Shown here: piece by piece, positions 23,037 through 34,270 of the stretch | Layout of the letters: every line of letters starts with the position of its first letter | Numbering within the stretch: position 1 is the first letter of the stretch | NCBI GenBank assembly: GCA_002221725.1 | Contig: NJFT01000007.1 | Location: forward strand, 310,001 to 374,000 | DNA from: Scedosporium boydii | Taxonomy: Eukaryota; Ascomycota; Sordariomycetes; Microascales; Microascaceae | DNA: 64,000 nt | Reading direction: 5' to 3' | Made by a program: the position numbers and the translations under genes | Notes under the pieces: model-generated | Seen by the model: the letters and a program-made list of their open reading frames with translations, nothing else | Databases searched by the model: none | Told to the model about the DNA's origin: nothing

Positions 23037-26000
23037 ATGTCCGCGGATCTAAGGTTTGACGGCCAGGTCGTCGTCGTGACCGGTGCTGGCGGTGGCCTCG
23101 GCAAGGCCTACGCTACTTTCTTCGCCTCTCGAGGAGCCAGCGTCGTCGTCAACGACTTGGGCGGTTCTTTCAAGGGTGAGGGCAACTCTTCAAAGGTATG
23201 GCGATAGCTAGACTAGCTCCCTCTCTCTGGCCCCATGTACCGTGCCGTGTACCATGTGCTCCCATGTGCTCCCATGTGCCGAGGCATCCCGCCACGACAA
23301 CCAATTCTGGCCCCTCTCCACCACCACGCTTTAGGAGAGCTCCGTGACTAACCTGAACGCTTTCCCGTGTGTTTTGTAGGCTGCCGATGTTGTTGTCAAC
23401 GAGATCAAGGCTGCCGGCGGCAAGGCCGTTGCCAACTACGATTCCGTCGAGAACGGCGAGCGCATCATCGAGACCGCCATCAAGGCTTTCGGCCGCGTCG
23501 ATGTGCTGATCAACAACGCCGGTATCCTCCGCGACATCAGCTTCAAGAACATCAAGGATGAGGACTGGGACCTCATCATCAAGGTCCACGTCAAGGGCTC
23601 CTACAAGTGCGCCAAGGCTGCTTGGCCTTACTTCAGGAAGCAGAAGTATGGCAGGGTCATCAACACTGCCTCTGCTGCCGGTCTCTTTGGCAGCTTCGGC
23701 CAGACCAACTACTCTGGTAAGTAGAACCAGCTAAGCAGCCGAGTTTTCCGTGCATTCACGCCCACCAAAATCGCAAAACTAACGCAAGAACATCGCAGCT
23801 GCCAAGCTTGGCCTCGTCGGTTTCACCGAGACCCTCGCTAAGGAGGGCATCAAGTACAACATTCTCGCCAACGCTATTGCTCCCATTGGTAAGTGCTTCT
23901 TTTGCTCTGATCCCGTCCCTCGCCGGGCGACCTGGAAACACGGGACTAACCAGGATAATCCGTAACAGCTGCTAGCCGCATGACCGAGACCATTATGCCC
24001 CCCGATGTGCTCCAGAACCTCAAGCCCGACTGGGTTGTCCCCATTGTCGCCTGCCTCGTCCACCCCTCCAACACCACCGAGACCGGCTCCATCTTCGAGG
24101 CTGGTGCCGGCCACGTCGCCAAGCTCAGGTGGGAGCGATCCAGCGGTCTTCTTCTCCGCCCCGACGAGACCTACACCCCGGGAGCCATCCTCAAGCAGTG
24201 GAACAAGGTCACCGACTTCTCCAACCCCCAGCACCCCACCGGCCCTAACGACTTCCTCACCCTTCTCGAGGATGCCGTGAAGCTCGGCCCCAGCCCTGCC
24301 GGCGAGAAGCTCGACTTCACCGGCCGTGTCGCCCTCATTACTGGAGGTGGCGCTGGGTAAGTGACATAAGAATTCAACTCTTCTCTATTATTGGAATATC
24401 CTTGAGCTAACAGTCTTTCCCTTAGTATCGGTCGTGCCTACGCCTTGGCCTTCGCCAAGCACGGTGCTTCCGTCGTTGTCAACGATCTCGTCAACCCCGA
24501 CGACGTCGTCAACGAGATCAAGAAGCTCGGCGGCAAGGCCGCTGGTGTCAAGGCCTCTGCTGAGGACGGTGAGGCCGTCGTCAAGGGCGCCATCGACGCC
24601 TTCGGCCGCATTGACATCGTTGTCAACAACGCCGGTATCCTCCGTGACAAGGCCTTCACCAACATGACTGATGACCTCTGGGACCCCGTCATCAACGTTC
24701 ACCTCCGTGGTACCTACAAGGTTACCAAGGCCGCCTGGCCCTACTTCCTTAAGCAGAAGTATGGTCGTGTCATCAACACCACCTCCACCAGCGGTATCTA
24801 CGGTAACTTTGGACAGGCCAACTACGCCGCTGCTGTAAGTATACCTTCAAAGAAAGCCACTTTAGCAGATTCCTCCATCCATGGCACCTTACTGACAACA
24901 CTCACAGAAAGCCGGTATCCTTGGTTTCTCCAGGGCGCTCGCTCTTGAGGGTGCCAAGTACAACATCTACGTCAACACCATTGCCCCCAACGCCGGTACC
25001 GCCATGACTAAGACCATCCTCCCCGAGGAGCTCGTCCAGGCCTTCAAGCCCGACTACATCGCGCCCTTGGTCCTCGCCCTCGCCAGCGACAAGGTCCCCA
25101 ACCCCACCGGTGGCCTCTACGAGGTCGGCAGCGGTTGGTGCGGCCAGACCAGGTGGCAGCGAACCGGCGGACACGGCTTCCCCGTTGACGTCACCCTGAC
25201 TCCCGAGGAGGTCCTCAAGTACTGGAAGGACATTGTCACCTTCGACGAGAGGGCGGACCACCCCGAGAAGGGCCAGGATGGCTTGAAGAAGATCATGGCC
25301 AACATGGAGAACAAGAAGAACAAGGTATGAGGAAACAATTTTATTAGTTCTATACCTCTCATGACTTCATGATTTTTCTGTTTTATTTTTTTATCTTTTT
25401 GTACGTATGTAAAAATAGAAAATTTTTGACGTTCATTTATTAAACTCTTCACTTTTATCGTAGGTCGGCTCTGGCGACAATCAGTATCTCAAGGCCATCG
25501 CAGAGGCCAAGCAGGCCAAGGCCAAGGGCACCGAGTTCACCTACGAGGAGCGCGACGTAATGCTCTACAACCTGGGCATCGGCTCCAAGCGCACCGATCT
25601 TAAATATGTCTAGTAAGTGTTTCATGGCCGACTTACAAAATCCGCTGAAAATGTGCATTTGATATGTGTCTTCGCGATGCCCAATTTGATCGTAGTGTGC
25701 TGACCACTCCCGCCTACGTACAGTGAGGGTTCCGAGGACTTCCAGGCCCTCCCCACCTTCGGTGTCATCCCCCCCTTCAACGCCGAATCTCCCTACAACC
25801 TCGACGACCTCGTGCCCAACTTCTCGCCCATGATGCTGCTCCACGGCGAGCAGTTCCTCGAGATCAAGAAGTACCCCATCCCCACGTCCGGCACTCTCGT
25901 CTCGTACCCCAAGCTCCTCGAGGTCGTCGACAAGGGCGCCGCCGCCATCGTCAGGACGGGCATCACCACCGTCAACAAGGCCACGGGCGAGGACGTCTTC

Positions 26001-26602
26001 TACAACGAGATGACCGTCTTCCTCCGAGGCTGCGGAGGCTTCGGCGGGCCCAAGAAGGCCGAGGATCGGGGCGCCAGCACGGCGGCGAACGCGCCGCCTA
26101 AGAGGTCGCCTGATGCCGTTGTTGAGGAGAAGACTACGGAGGAGCAGGCTGCTGTTTACAGGCTGAGCGGAGATTACAAGTGAGTTTTTCTAGTTCTTCA
26201 CTGGGCGTGGTGTTTGGACGCTTGCTAATACGCATATGATAGCCCTCTGCACATCGACCCTGGTTTCGCCAAGATGGGCGGATTCAAGGTCCCTATTCTT
26301 CACGGTCTTTGCTTCTTCGGCATTGCTGGAAAGGCCGTCTACGAGCGGTAAGTTTCTTCCTCCAGGGGCCCCGTTTGCCTTTTCGTTCTCGTTCGACCCG
26401 TTTGAGTTACTAATAAACCCTTCTCTCCTTTTACAGATTCGGCCAGTACAAGAACATCAAGGTCCGCTTCGCTGGCACCGTCCTCCCCGGCCAGACCCTC
26501 GTGACGGAGATGTGGAAGGAGGGCAACAAGGTCATCTTCCAGACCAAGGTCAAGGAGACTGGAAAGCTTGCTATTGGGGGTGCCGCTGTTGAGCTCGTTT
26601 AA
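23037..26602 (+). CDS. FOX2: Peroxisomal multifunctional beta-oxidation protein (hydratase-2 / (3R)-hydroxyacyl-CoA dehydrogenase)
   Basis: Catalyses the second and third steps of fungal peroxisomal beta-oxidation. Ten exons keep frame: 23037-23195, 23380-23716, 23799-23888, 23969-24356, 24426-24834, 24908-25324, 25464-25612, 25724-26179, 26243-26347 and 26437-26602 (891 residues). Two tandem short-chain dehydrogenase domains are visible, each with TGxxxGxG ([18 protein letters not shown]), NNAG and YxxxK (NYSAAK; NYAAAK). A hotdog MaoC-like hydratase-2 domain follows, with the catalytic segment [15 protein letters not shown]. No SCP2 domain is present, as normal in fungi. The last residues are VELV, so no canonical PTS1 tripeptide is visible. 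Codon use is strongly C-ending, as in highly expressed genes. The first intron carries a tandem CCATGTGCTC repeat. Confidence 0.97.
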
Positions 26603-27205
26603 TTGGGGCCAGGGTTGAAGGAGTTTTATGTTGATGGTTGGTATGAGAAATTGTACTTTTGTAACATTAGAACATTGCTGTATTTGAAAATGACCCTTTC
26701 TAAGTTAAACGTTTCATTACTTTTCATTTTTTTGGAGAGAAGTTCGGTTTGTATAAAAGACCTCTGTACTAGTCTCTAAAAGGCGAGCTCTCGATTCTTG
26801 AGGGTATAAACAGTATGTAAGTCTGTAGAACCATTAACACCTTACAAACCCCGTCTTCATGATAAGAGGCAGAAGTGATATATAGAAAATGAAACTAGCA
26901 GAAAGTGGTGAGATGAATTCTCTTCAAGTTGTCCGACCTTGGATGCAAAATGCCCTGTTTCTGATTCGAGTGTCTCTCGCTGTGTGTGTGTGTGTATTCC
27001 TCATCCTCCATGCGTTCTTTTGCTACTATAAATGCCACCACCTTGATTTATGCGTCTTGAGACCATGGTTCTTAGCCGTTCCTCGTAAAGACTAGAAAAG
27101 GAAAAAAGAGAGAGAAAAAAAAAAATGAAAGTAGTGATTACAAGAAAAATATGCCAGCCAACAGAGGAGCAATACAAAAAGGGGAAAACGGAGGAAAGGA
27201 ACGAA
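26603..27205. other. Convergent intergenic region
   Basis: The 3' regions of FOX2 and the RBR ligase. It holds a (TG)n run near 26981-26994 and an A-rich run around 27110-27125. No gene seen. Confidence 0.5.
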
Positions 27206-29230
27206 TTAATAAAACATCGTCTCGAGAACCGTATCCAGAAACTCCGGCAACGAAGGAACCCTCCTCCTAGCAAGCAACATCTCCACGCCACCCTCCTCCC
27301 CGCCCCCCGCAAACCCCGTCTCCAAAAACGCCCTCTCCGACCCCGAAAGCACCTTCTTCTCCCTCTCCATCCACTTCCTCTCAGCGTCCTCCTTCGCCTT
27401 GCGCAGTAACATCTCCGTATCGTCCGCCTCCCAAAGATTACACCGGGTACACTCGTCGCAGCGGCGCGGATCCCCGTCGGGCCGGAAGTGGTCACAGAAG
27501 TGGCGGTACCCTTCCTCGCCGATGTCCTTGCGGCAGACGTAGCACATCTTGTAGCCGCAGGGGCAGCGGAGCTTGTTGCAGCCGGCGTTTTTCACGAAGG
27601 AGGTGTTGCACCGGGGGCAGACGCGCTTGACGGCCATGCTCATGGCCTGCTCGACCTGCGTGCGTAGGGAGACGAGGCTGGATTCGTTGCACACGTGGAT
27701 GTCGGTCCACGATTTGGAGCAGGAGAGGCACGAGGAGCGAGCGCAGGTGGGGTTGCGGCAGGTGAATTTGGGGCCGCGTCGGCGGCGGGAGCGGCGTTGG
27801 AGGGCCGCTTGCCATTGGGAGGAGAGGTAGGGGCCCGGGGGGTTCTTAATACTTAGGATTATGCAGATGAGGGTGGATAGGATGAAGAGCGGCACGAAGA
27901 GGGGTAGGGTGGTGGCGCAGATCAGGATGAAGATGACGTTGATGACGCGGTTGGGGCGGAGGGTTAGGGAGCGGGAGTTTTCGGGGAGGTATATGTCGTC
28001 GACTTCGGCGTAGCTGCAAAAGGGGCAGCGGATGAGGGGGAACTGGGAGGCGACTAAGCTCTGCTCCGCAAGGCGCTGGTCGAATTTGTGCAGGATGTCG
28101 GCGCCCTTGGGCATGTCGAGCAGGGCGCGGTGGAGGTGGTCCGCGGTAATACGCCCCGTGCATTCTTCGCCGTCCACCGCCATGCATTTCAGCGTGCCGG
28201 TCGACTCGTCTATGCTGTGCCATCCTTGGCCGAAGACGGCTTCGGAGAGGGAGTGCTGCACGCACTTGTAGCAGAGTAGATGCCCCGCGGCGCTGCAGCT
28301 CGTGAACTCCTCGAAGGCGCCGTCGGTGAAGCAGCAGCAGCACTCGTGCGTTGCATCGGTTTCCGCGGCCTCCTCGTTGTTTAAGTACTGCGCCAGCTCC
28401 TTGTCCTTGTCCTCCTGCTGCTGCTTAGCCTTTTCCTTCAAGGGTCTAATCAGAGCATCGTATAACTCCCTATCCAGCTCGGCGTTGCCCGTCGTCTTGA
28501 TCGTCGGCATGATAGACCCCCTGCCCGTCGACCTCCAGATTACCAGAGGGTGATTCTGAGCCTCGGCCGAGGTCACGGGTTTCCTCCTAAAAAACAAAGA
28601 CGATATCGCAAACCTCCACGACCGAGAGGAGAGCTCCGTGAGCGTGCGCCGCGCATCTAGGTAGGTATAATTTGATTCCGCCAGCACACCATGGACGGTA
28701 GATTTCGAAAGCCCCTTGAACTCGTGCCACGCCAGAGCCTTCACAGCATCCTTATAAGCCGGCGTCCGGAACGTCTCCGAAGCAGGCACCGAGGCAGACT
28801 CTTCCCCGGCATTCCTTCTCGCTACCACCTTATTCTCTTTGCTGCCCTCGGCCTCGGCCACCTTCCAGCGGCCCTTGACCCATGTAACACGATTCTTCAG
28901 CAGCGCATCAGCCACGAGCGCCAGCCTCGACTCGCCGTCGAAACTCGCCAGCATCTCCCTAAACACCTCGATCTGTATATTCGGAAACACGGCCGCCAGG
29001 GCCTCGAGGCTGTTGTTCAGCTCGCGCAGATCCGGGCCCTCGTCGGGGACGTCCTGGAGCTGGGACTCATCGTGGATGTACTCCGATGGCACGACGGGAT
29101 CTTCGCTATTCGGGGAGTTACGAGTCGCGGATGGGGATCGGGTGCTCGAGGACTTGGGGGACTTGGAGGGCTGCGGGGATTTTAGCTTCGGGTTGTTGGA
29201 TCGATCGCCAAGGAGACCGGAGAGGACCAT
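27206..29230 (-). CDS. Membrane-associated RBR E3 ubiquitin ligase, RNF216/Triad3-like
   Basis: Uninterrupted frame of 674 residues. A CUE-like helix bundle (about 71-112) is followed by a charged linker. RING1 starts at the CCCC cluster (297-300) and includes CSAAGHLLCYKC. The IBR has Cys pairs near 491-504 and C514. RING2 runs from C538 with CPRC, GCNKLRCPCG and CYVCR; the Cys in GCN (C551) is the expected thioester-forming residue, and the spacing matches human RNF216. Between RING1 and the IBR lies a hydrophobic stretch of about 33 residues (429-461) that should span a membrane once or as a hairpin, unusual inside an RBR module. Likely acts in ubiquitin transfer at an endomembrane; the substrate is unknown. 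Confidence 0.9.
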   Translation of the reverse strand: MVLSGLLGDRSNNPKLKSPQPSKSPKSSSTRSPSATRNSPNSEDPVVPSEYIHDESQLQDVPDEGPDLRELNNSLEALAAVFPNIQIEVFREMLASFDGESRLALVADALLKNRVTWVKGRWKVAEAEGSKENKVVARRNAGEESASVPASETFRTPAYKDAVKALAWHEFKGLSKSTVHGVLAESNYTYLDARRTLTELSSRSWRFAISSLFFRRKPVTSAEAQNHPLVIWRSTGRGSIMPTIKTTGNAELDRELYDALIRPLKEKAKQQQEDKDKELAQYLNNEEAAETDATHECCCCFTDGAFEEFTSCSAAGHLLCYKCVQHSLSEAVFGQGWHSIDESTGTLKCMAVDGEECTGRITADHLHRALLDMPKGADILHKFDQRLAEQSLVASQFPLIRCPFCSYAEVDDIYLPENSRSLTLRPNRVINVIFILICATTLPLFVPLFILSTLICIILSIKNPPGPYLSSQWQAALQRRSRRRRGPKFTCRNPTCARSSCLSCSKSWTDIHVCNESSLVSLRTQVEQAMSMAVKRVCPRCNTSFVKNAGCNKLRCPCGYKMCYVCRKDIGEEGYRHFCDHFRPDGDPRRCDECTRCNLWEADDTEMLLRKAKEDAERKWMEREKKVLSGSERAFLETGFAGGGEEGGVEMLLARRRVPSLPEFLDTVLETMFY

Positions 29231-31060
29231 CGTTGCGGTGCGCGATGGCAGTTCATTCTTTCCTTGGCCGTATGTAGTCGCCTCTCTTCTTCTTTCGTTA
29301 TTCGCGAGAGAGGGGGAAACGTAGTCGATGTGAGATGATAGAAAGGGAGACCATTTGCTAAAATATGTCGAAATGGCGGAGGGTGCCCTAAAAAAAAAAA
29401 AAAAGAAATACGAGAGACGGAGTTGAGGGGTTCGTGGCCAGTATCACGAGATTGGACTTGACTCAAAATTCCGTTGATAGTAGTTTTTGGCTTGAGGTGG
29501 GTTGTAGTTTAACTTGTCTTGAACCGGGTTTAGGAGAAGGCACGCCACGCGCGGGTGCCCGCAGCATACATTACGTGTACCCTTCGTATTTCAAGAGCAC
29601 TGATTGCTCACCGAAGACAAAAAGAGGAGCCTAAAGCAAGAAACTTGCAGCCTGTGCAAAAAGGACAATGGAAGAGATGGCGTGGGGCAAGTGTGCTGAA
29701 TTTATTAGTCAGAAGCTTTGCAAACAGTGCTTAGCGGCAGCTGGCGACAGTGCCGTTAGACTTTCGGCTTTGCCCCCCAGAAAAGCGAACGCTGTCACAA
29801 TTCTAATTATCAGCGCTCCACTATCAGGGTGGGACTTTCAAGGCGGAGGAAGCATCAAATCTCACAACGGCGAAGCTGCATCTGCTGGGCCAGGCCCACT
29901 GCGGAGGAGCCCTACGAGGTAGTGCAGTGTAGTCTGTCTGATAAATGATGCCCCGTACCCGCAGCAAAAGATGACCCAGAACAATCGACCCGTACTGCAG
30001 CATCTCAGTCCCGCGGTTGTTCGTCGACTCTGCTGGGTAGTTTCACCATCAACCAGGCCGGGATTGCGCCGAGGGCAAGTTTGCAACGGAGACAAGTAGT
30101 TGAGACGTGGTCTGGTACTAGAGGAATTGTATGGAAAAGGTAGCCCGCTTGTGACTCAAGTCTCACAAGCCCGAGACAAATCGTCCCTTTGGGCCTAGAT
30201 GCCGCACCCAACATACACCACCACACTGACTGAGTCGAGGAGAGAAGCGAGAGTAAATCAGATGGGTATTAGAAACCATACTAATGTCGATCAACTATGT
30301 ATGGTAGAGGAGGGGAAGTCCAAGACAGATCAGCCAGATTCAAGACACCACCCGCTTTCTAGCCAAATGGGACAGATCAAGGGTTGGCCAGATACACAGC
30401 AGGACTACATATATGAGCCTTTCTCCTTCTCACCCATCATCCTGACTCGTCGAAAGAAAAAAAAAAGTTTTCCATTTTCAAAAGAACTCAGGCCAACCCT
30501 TCCTTCCATAACAAAACATAAAATCCACAAATGTGCCAACTAAAACGAAATTTGGGGGAATCGTTCAGAAGAGAAGAAAGAAGTAATAGACTCGAAAGAA
30601 GAAAAGCGGTATGACCACAAAAGAAGAGAGTCTAATGGAGAAGATCAAAAATCAGAAAATCCTAAGAGCAAGAAAAAAAGATGCAAAGTATGAGGGTGTA
30701 TCATTTCAAGGAGAACGAGAGAAAAAAAAATGCACTCCTGGCGCGCAACACTCCAAACACCTTCCCTTCCCCGCTTGACCATCCCACGTTTCCCCACGCC
30801 TTTTTCTTCTCTTTCTTCTCTTGACAAACTGCCTCCCCTCGTTCCAGCCGATCAATCATCGTGAGGGTCGTTAACAAAGGGTAATCGTTCGTGGCACGCT
30901 ATTAATTGATGCAGGATAGTTCGGGGTATCATGAGGGAGCCTCCCAGAGGACCAGGTTAACAGTGCAAACCAACACTATTCACCCAAGTCCTGCCGTCCA
31001 TAATCGCAGCTCCAGATGGAGCGAATTCGCTCCTGACGGTAGAATGGTGCGAGAGAGAGC
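29231..31060. other. Intergenic region
   Basis: Contains the RBR promoter (left) and the 3' side of the GPI-protein gene (right). There are A-runs at 29390-29404 and near 30455. Only short open frames are present and none resembles a gene. Confidence 0.5.
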
Positions 31061-31891
31061 TTAGAAGAGAGCGGCGAAGGCACCGACCAGGAAGAGGGCA
31101 GCAGCAGTGGCGGGGACCAAGGAAGCGGCACCGCTCTCGGGGGGAACCAGCGAGGGAATAGTAGAGGGCGTGGTACCCGTGCGGATGGTAGACGTGCCGG
31201 CCGAAGAAGTGCCGTTGATAGGGGCCTTGGTAGAGCTGGGGACGAAGGTGGTAGTTGAGTTGAACGCGTCGGTGGTGGTAGCGGGCTCGGTAGGCTCAGC
31301 AGAGGTCGAGGTCGAGGTCTCAGTCGCCGAGGGGACGGGCGGGTCCGACGTCAAGGCACCGTTGGCCTTGTTGAGGGTGGCGCACTCCTCGAGAGAAGAA
31401 CCCTCAGCGCAGCAGACGGTGCTCTTGTCGACGTCGTGGGCGCAGAAGTAACCGGCGTTGCACGAAGCTATTGTTTCGCGAATGTTAGCATGTCGACGTC
31501 GTTTCTACAGCCCACGAGGCTTATGGGATGGAGGGTCATTCGAGGAAGGATGATGAAGAAGGATTAAAAAGAAAGAAGAAGAAAAAGCGGTAAACAAAAT
31601 TCGACAGAGAAACCTACATCCAAGACCGAGGAACGTGCAGCAAGTCTCTCCAGCGGCGGGGTTGAAGCAGTGGTTCTCGGAAGCAGACGACTCGCACTGT
31701 TCATAACCAGCACCGCAGGCCTCGGCGCAGGTGTTGCCCTCACCACACTCGAGGAGCTCGGGCTCGTAGGCTTTATCGTCCTGGCTACGGGCGAGACGAC
31801 CGAGCTGGGCGGGAGCGGCCCTAGTGAACTTGACATTGTCGGCGGCGACAGTGGCGGCGAGGGCCAAAAAGGCAGCGGCGGTGACCTTCAT
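31061..31891 (-). CDS. Small secreted Cys-rich GPI-anchored protein
   Basis: Two exons (31618-31891 and 31061-31467) with a 150-bp intron (GTAGGT donor, GCTAAC branch, ATAG acceptor) join in frame to 226 residues. A clear signal peptide (MKVTAAAFLALAATVAA) is followed by a Cys-rich domain with about 14 Cys, including CGEGNTCAEACGAGYEQC and, after the junction, SCNAGYFC and VCC. A Ser/Thr-rich stalk (about 80 residues) and a hydrophobic C-terminus (PATAAALFLVGAFAALF) indicate a GPI anchor, with the cleavage site probably in ESGAAS. The protein should sit on the cell wall or membrane. No enzymatic motif is seen; similar architecture is common in fungal surface proteins of unknown function. Confidence 0.85.
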
Positions 31892-34270
31892 CTTTGCTGT
31901 CCTTGACTTATCCTTCTTTCTTGTCTTGAAATGTTCGGATTTTAGGAAATTCGACTCGAATTTGGGGGATTCGGTGTTGCTTGGACGATGAGTTTATTGC
32001 ACAGGTTCAACGACGACGGCGGCGACAAACGAGCGGAAATAAACAATCGAAAGACGCGAGAGATGTCAAAGGAAATCCTTTTTTCGGCAATTTTGGGGTT
32101 AAAAGAGTGAACGCAGTTTGAAGTCTGCAGCTTGAGAAGGAGCGTTGTGTGAAGTCGTCACGACAACAAGACTACTGTAAGTTTTACAAGTAGGGGTGAG
32201 GTTGGGATAGAAGGAAGGAAGGGGGGAAACAGCGACAGCACACGATGGGTCCTAATTACACATTAAAGTAAACTGACCTGGGCTTGGGCTTGGCTTTCTC
32301 AAAATTGGGGGGGCGACAGAGCACACACCACTCGAGCGGCCGGGGTTGCATCGACCGCAATCTTACGAATAGACTCAATAAGGACGCTACATGCTACATC
32401 CCGGTCGAAATCGTGAGAAACCTGGGAACAAGGGGCAGCGCAGGGCGCCATTGGTATGAAGCAAAGTGGTCCTGCCGCCGTTGTGGCCAGGAACAACAGG
32501 AACAGCAGGAACAGCGCACACACACATGGGCACAAGTCAGGCACAGGTGCAGGAACCCATCCCAGACTGACAGCTAGCGTGCATAATTTTGATTAGTCTC
32601 CTTGTACTGAATACCTTTGAAACCAACTGACTCAACGCTAGAACAGAGGTATTCTCAACATTGACAATAAATGGGCATCCACTTGTGCACTCTTGAATAA
32701 CCTACCGAGATTACAATTTGACGATGTACACAAGGAAGTAGCCTCCCAGAGTCCCAAGCCAGATCATCGTCGCATCTCTTGGAATGATGAAAATTTTGCA
32801 GCGACACATGGGGGCAAGCTGTACTCTACAAAGTAGTCTATTTTCTACACCATCTGCAAACCACGCGGCAGGATTTCGTGGGATGACATGTTTCGAAAAT
32901 CCGCGCATCGGCACCCGCCTTCGATCGGGAGATCAAATCTGATGGCAGTGTAAACTAGAAAACCGGGCGCGAATGGTCTTTCTTTCCTTCAGACATCTCC
33001 TTTCCTTTCCGTTCACTTTCGCCCGACGCCATGTTTGATTTTTGCGGGAGCGGGCATTGACTTTCCTTAACCGAATGACACAGAACATGGGCATGGGGGA
33101 AGGGAGGAACATTGAAGTATCGGTCAGAGCCTATGGAGAGGTGCAGATTTCCTGGCTCACTTTAACTCTTCTCCTCCATCTCAAACGGGACTAGCACAGG
33201 CGACAGTGGACAGAGACGGAAATGAGGAACGCCCATCTCAAGATGAGATTGGCCCATTTCGGACAAAGCGTCAAGAGAGCGCCCGAATGGAAACCTCCCA
33301 CGACAACGATGAAGAACCGTTAGGTACCTTTCAGTTTAAGTCGCATTCTTTCTTAGCACCTCGCCGAATGCTGCGCTGTCGCCGATCGGCTCCTATCGTC
33401 TGTTCTTAGCCAATCAAAGCTGCACTGAGCCATTCCAAAGGCGCAGAGGAGGACGGGGCGCGCTGTTGAGGGATTCGTTGGATTCGGTTGAGTCTCAGGT
33501 TGCTTGACAAGCGACAACTAAGAATAGCGCAGGAACGGCGGCTCATCGACTCAAATCTCTATTTTTACCCCGGAAAATAGAGAACTGCAGAGTAAGACAT
33601 GCATCTTCAACACCAACGGTTTCTGCCCAGCGAAACAGCCACAAGAACACCGCCAAGAGCTGGAGTGAGATTCCCCAGACACTTGTAGAAAACGAGAAAT
33701 ACAGCATAATTAATAGCCATCCCGTCTGCCGCTTCGAATAATCCGGATCATTCCCGATCAAAAATCATCCACCATCAACGCTGTCATAATTAGCCGGGTT
33801 AGCGAGGACAACTTCACTCTGGATATTTTTCGTCTCCAGTCTTAAGCCACTTTACTTATATTAGTGCGGGAAGCCTAGTAGATCACCTACATCCAGTATA
33901 CCTCTCATCTTTCTGCACTCAGAAATAATGCTCGTCTAAGTTTATGTCTCAGGCAGAGCTGCGGTGGGTGGATGAGATGTCTGTCCAGCCCTCCCACTCA
34001 TAGGCACGCACCGTGTTACCGGGTGTCTGGTTGTTTAGCCCTCAATCTATCTGCGACGCGACCCGGCTTTTTTTTTTTTTTCTTTTTTTTTCTTTTGCTC
34101 TACCTTGGCCTTGATCGCTTGGGTATGCATAGATTGGGTGTCGTATTGTATGAGAAAGCTTCAACGCTAAGTCATGTCTTGTCGACCGATATCGTCAGGG
34201 AGACAAAGATGCATCTAAAGGTCAGAGTTGCTAAGAACGATGCTACCAGAGGAAAACAGAAGCGCGACCA
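31892..34270. other. Intergenic region
   Basis: Promoter of the GPI protein (left) and the 3' side of the ABC-F gene (right). A hydrophobic open frame on the minus strand at 33543-33761 lacks an ATG start and meets stops upstream, so it is not called. A T-rich run is at 34068-34096. Nothing else is recognised. Confidence 0.45.

Noticed and set aside
33543..33761. Hydrophobic 72-codon minus-strand frame with a possible upstream splice acceptor
   Set aside because: Joining to the acceptor near 33784 meets a stop, and no start codon is available.
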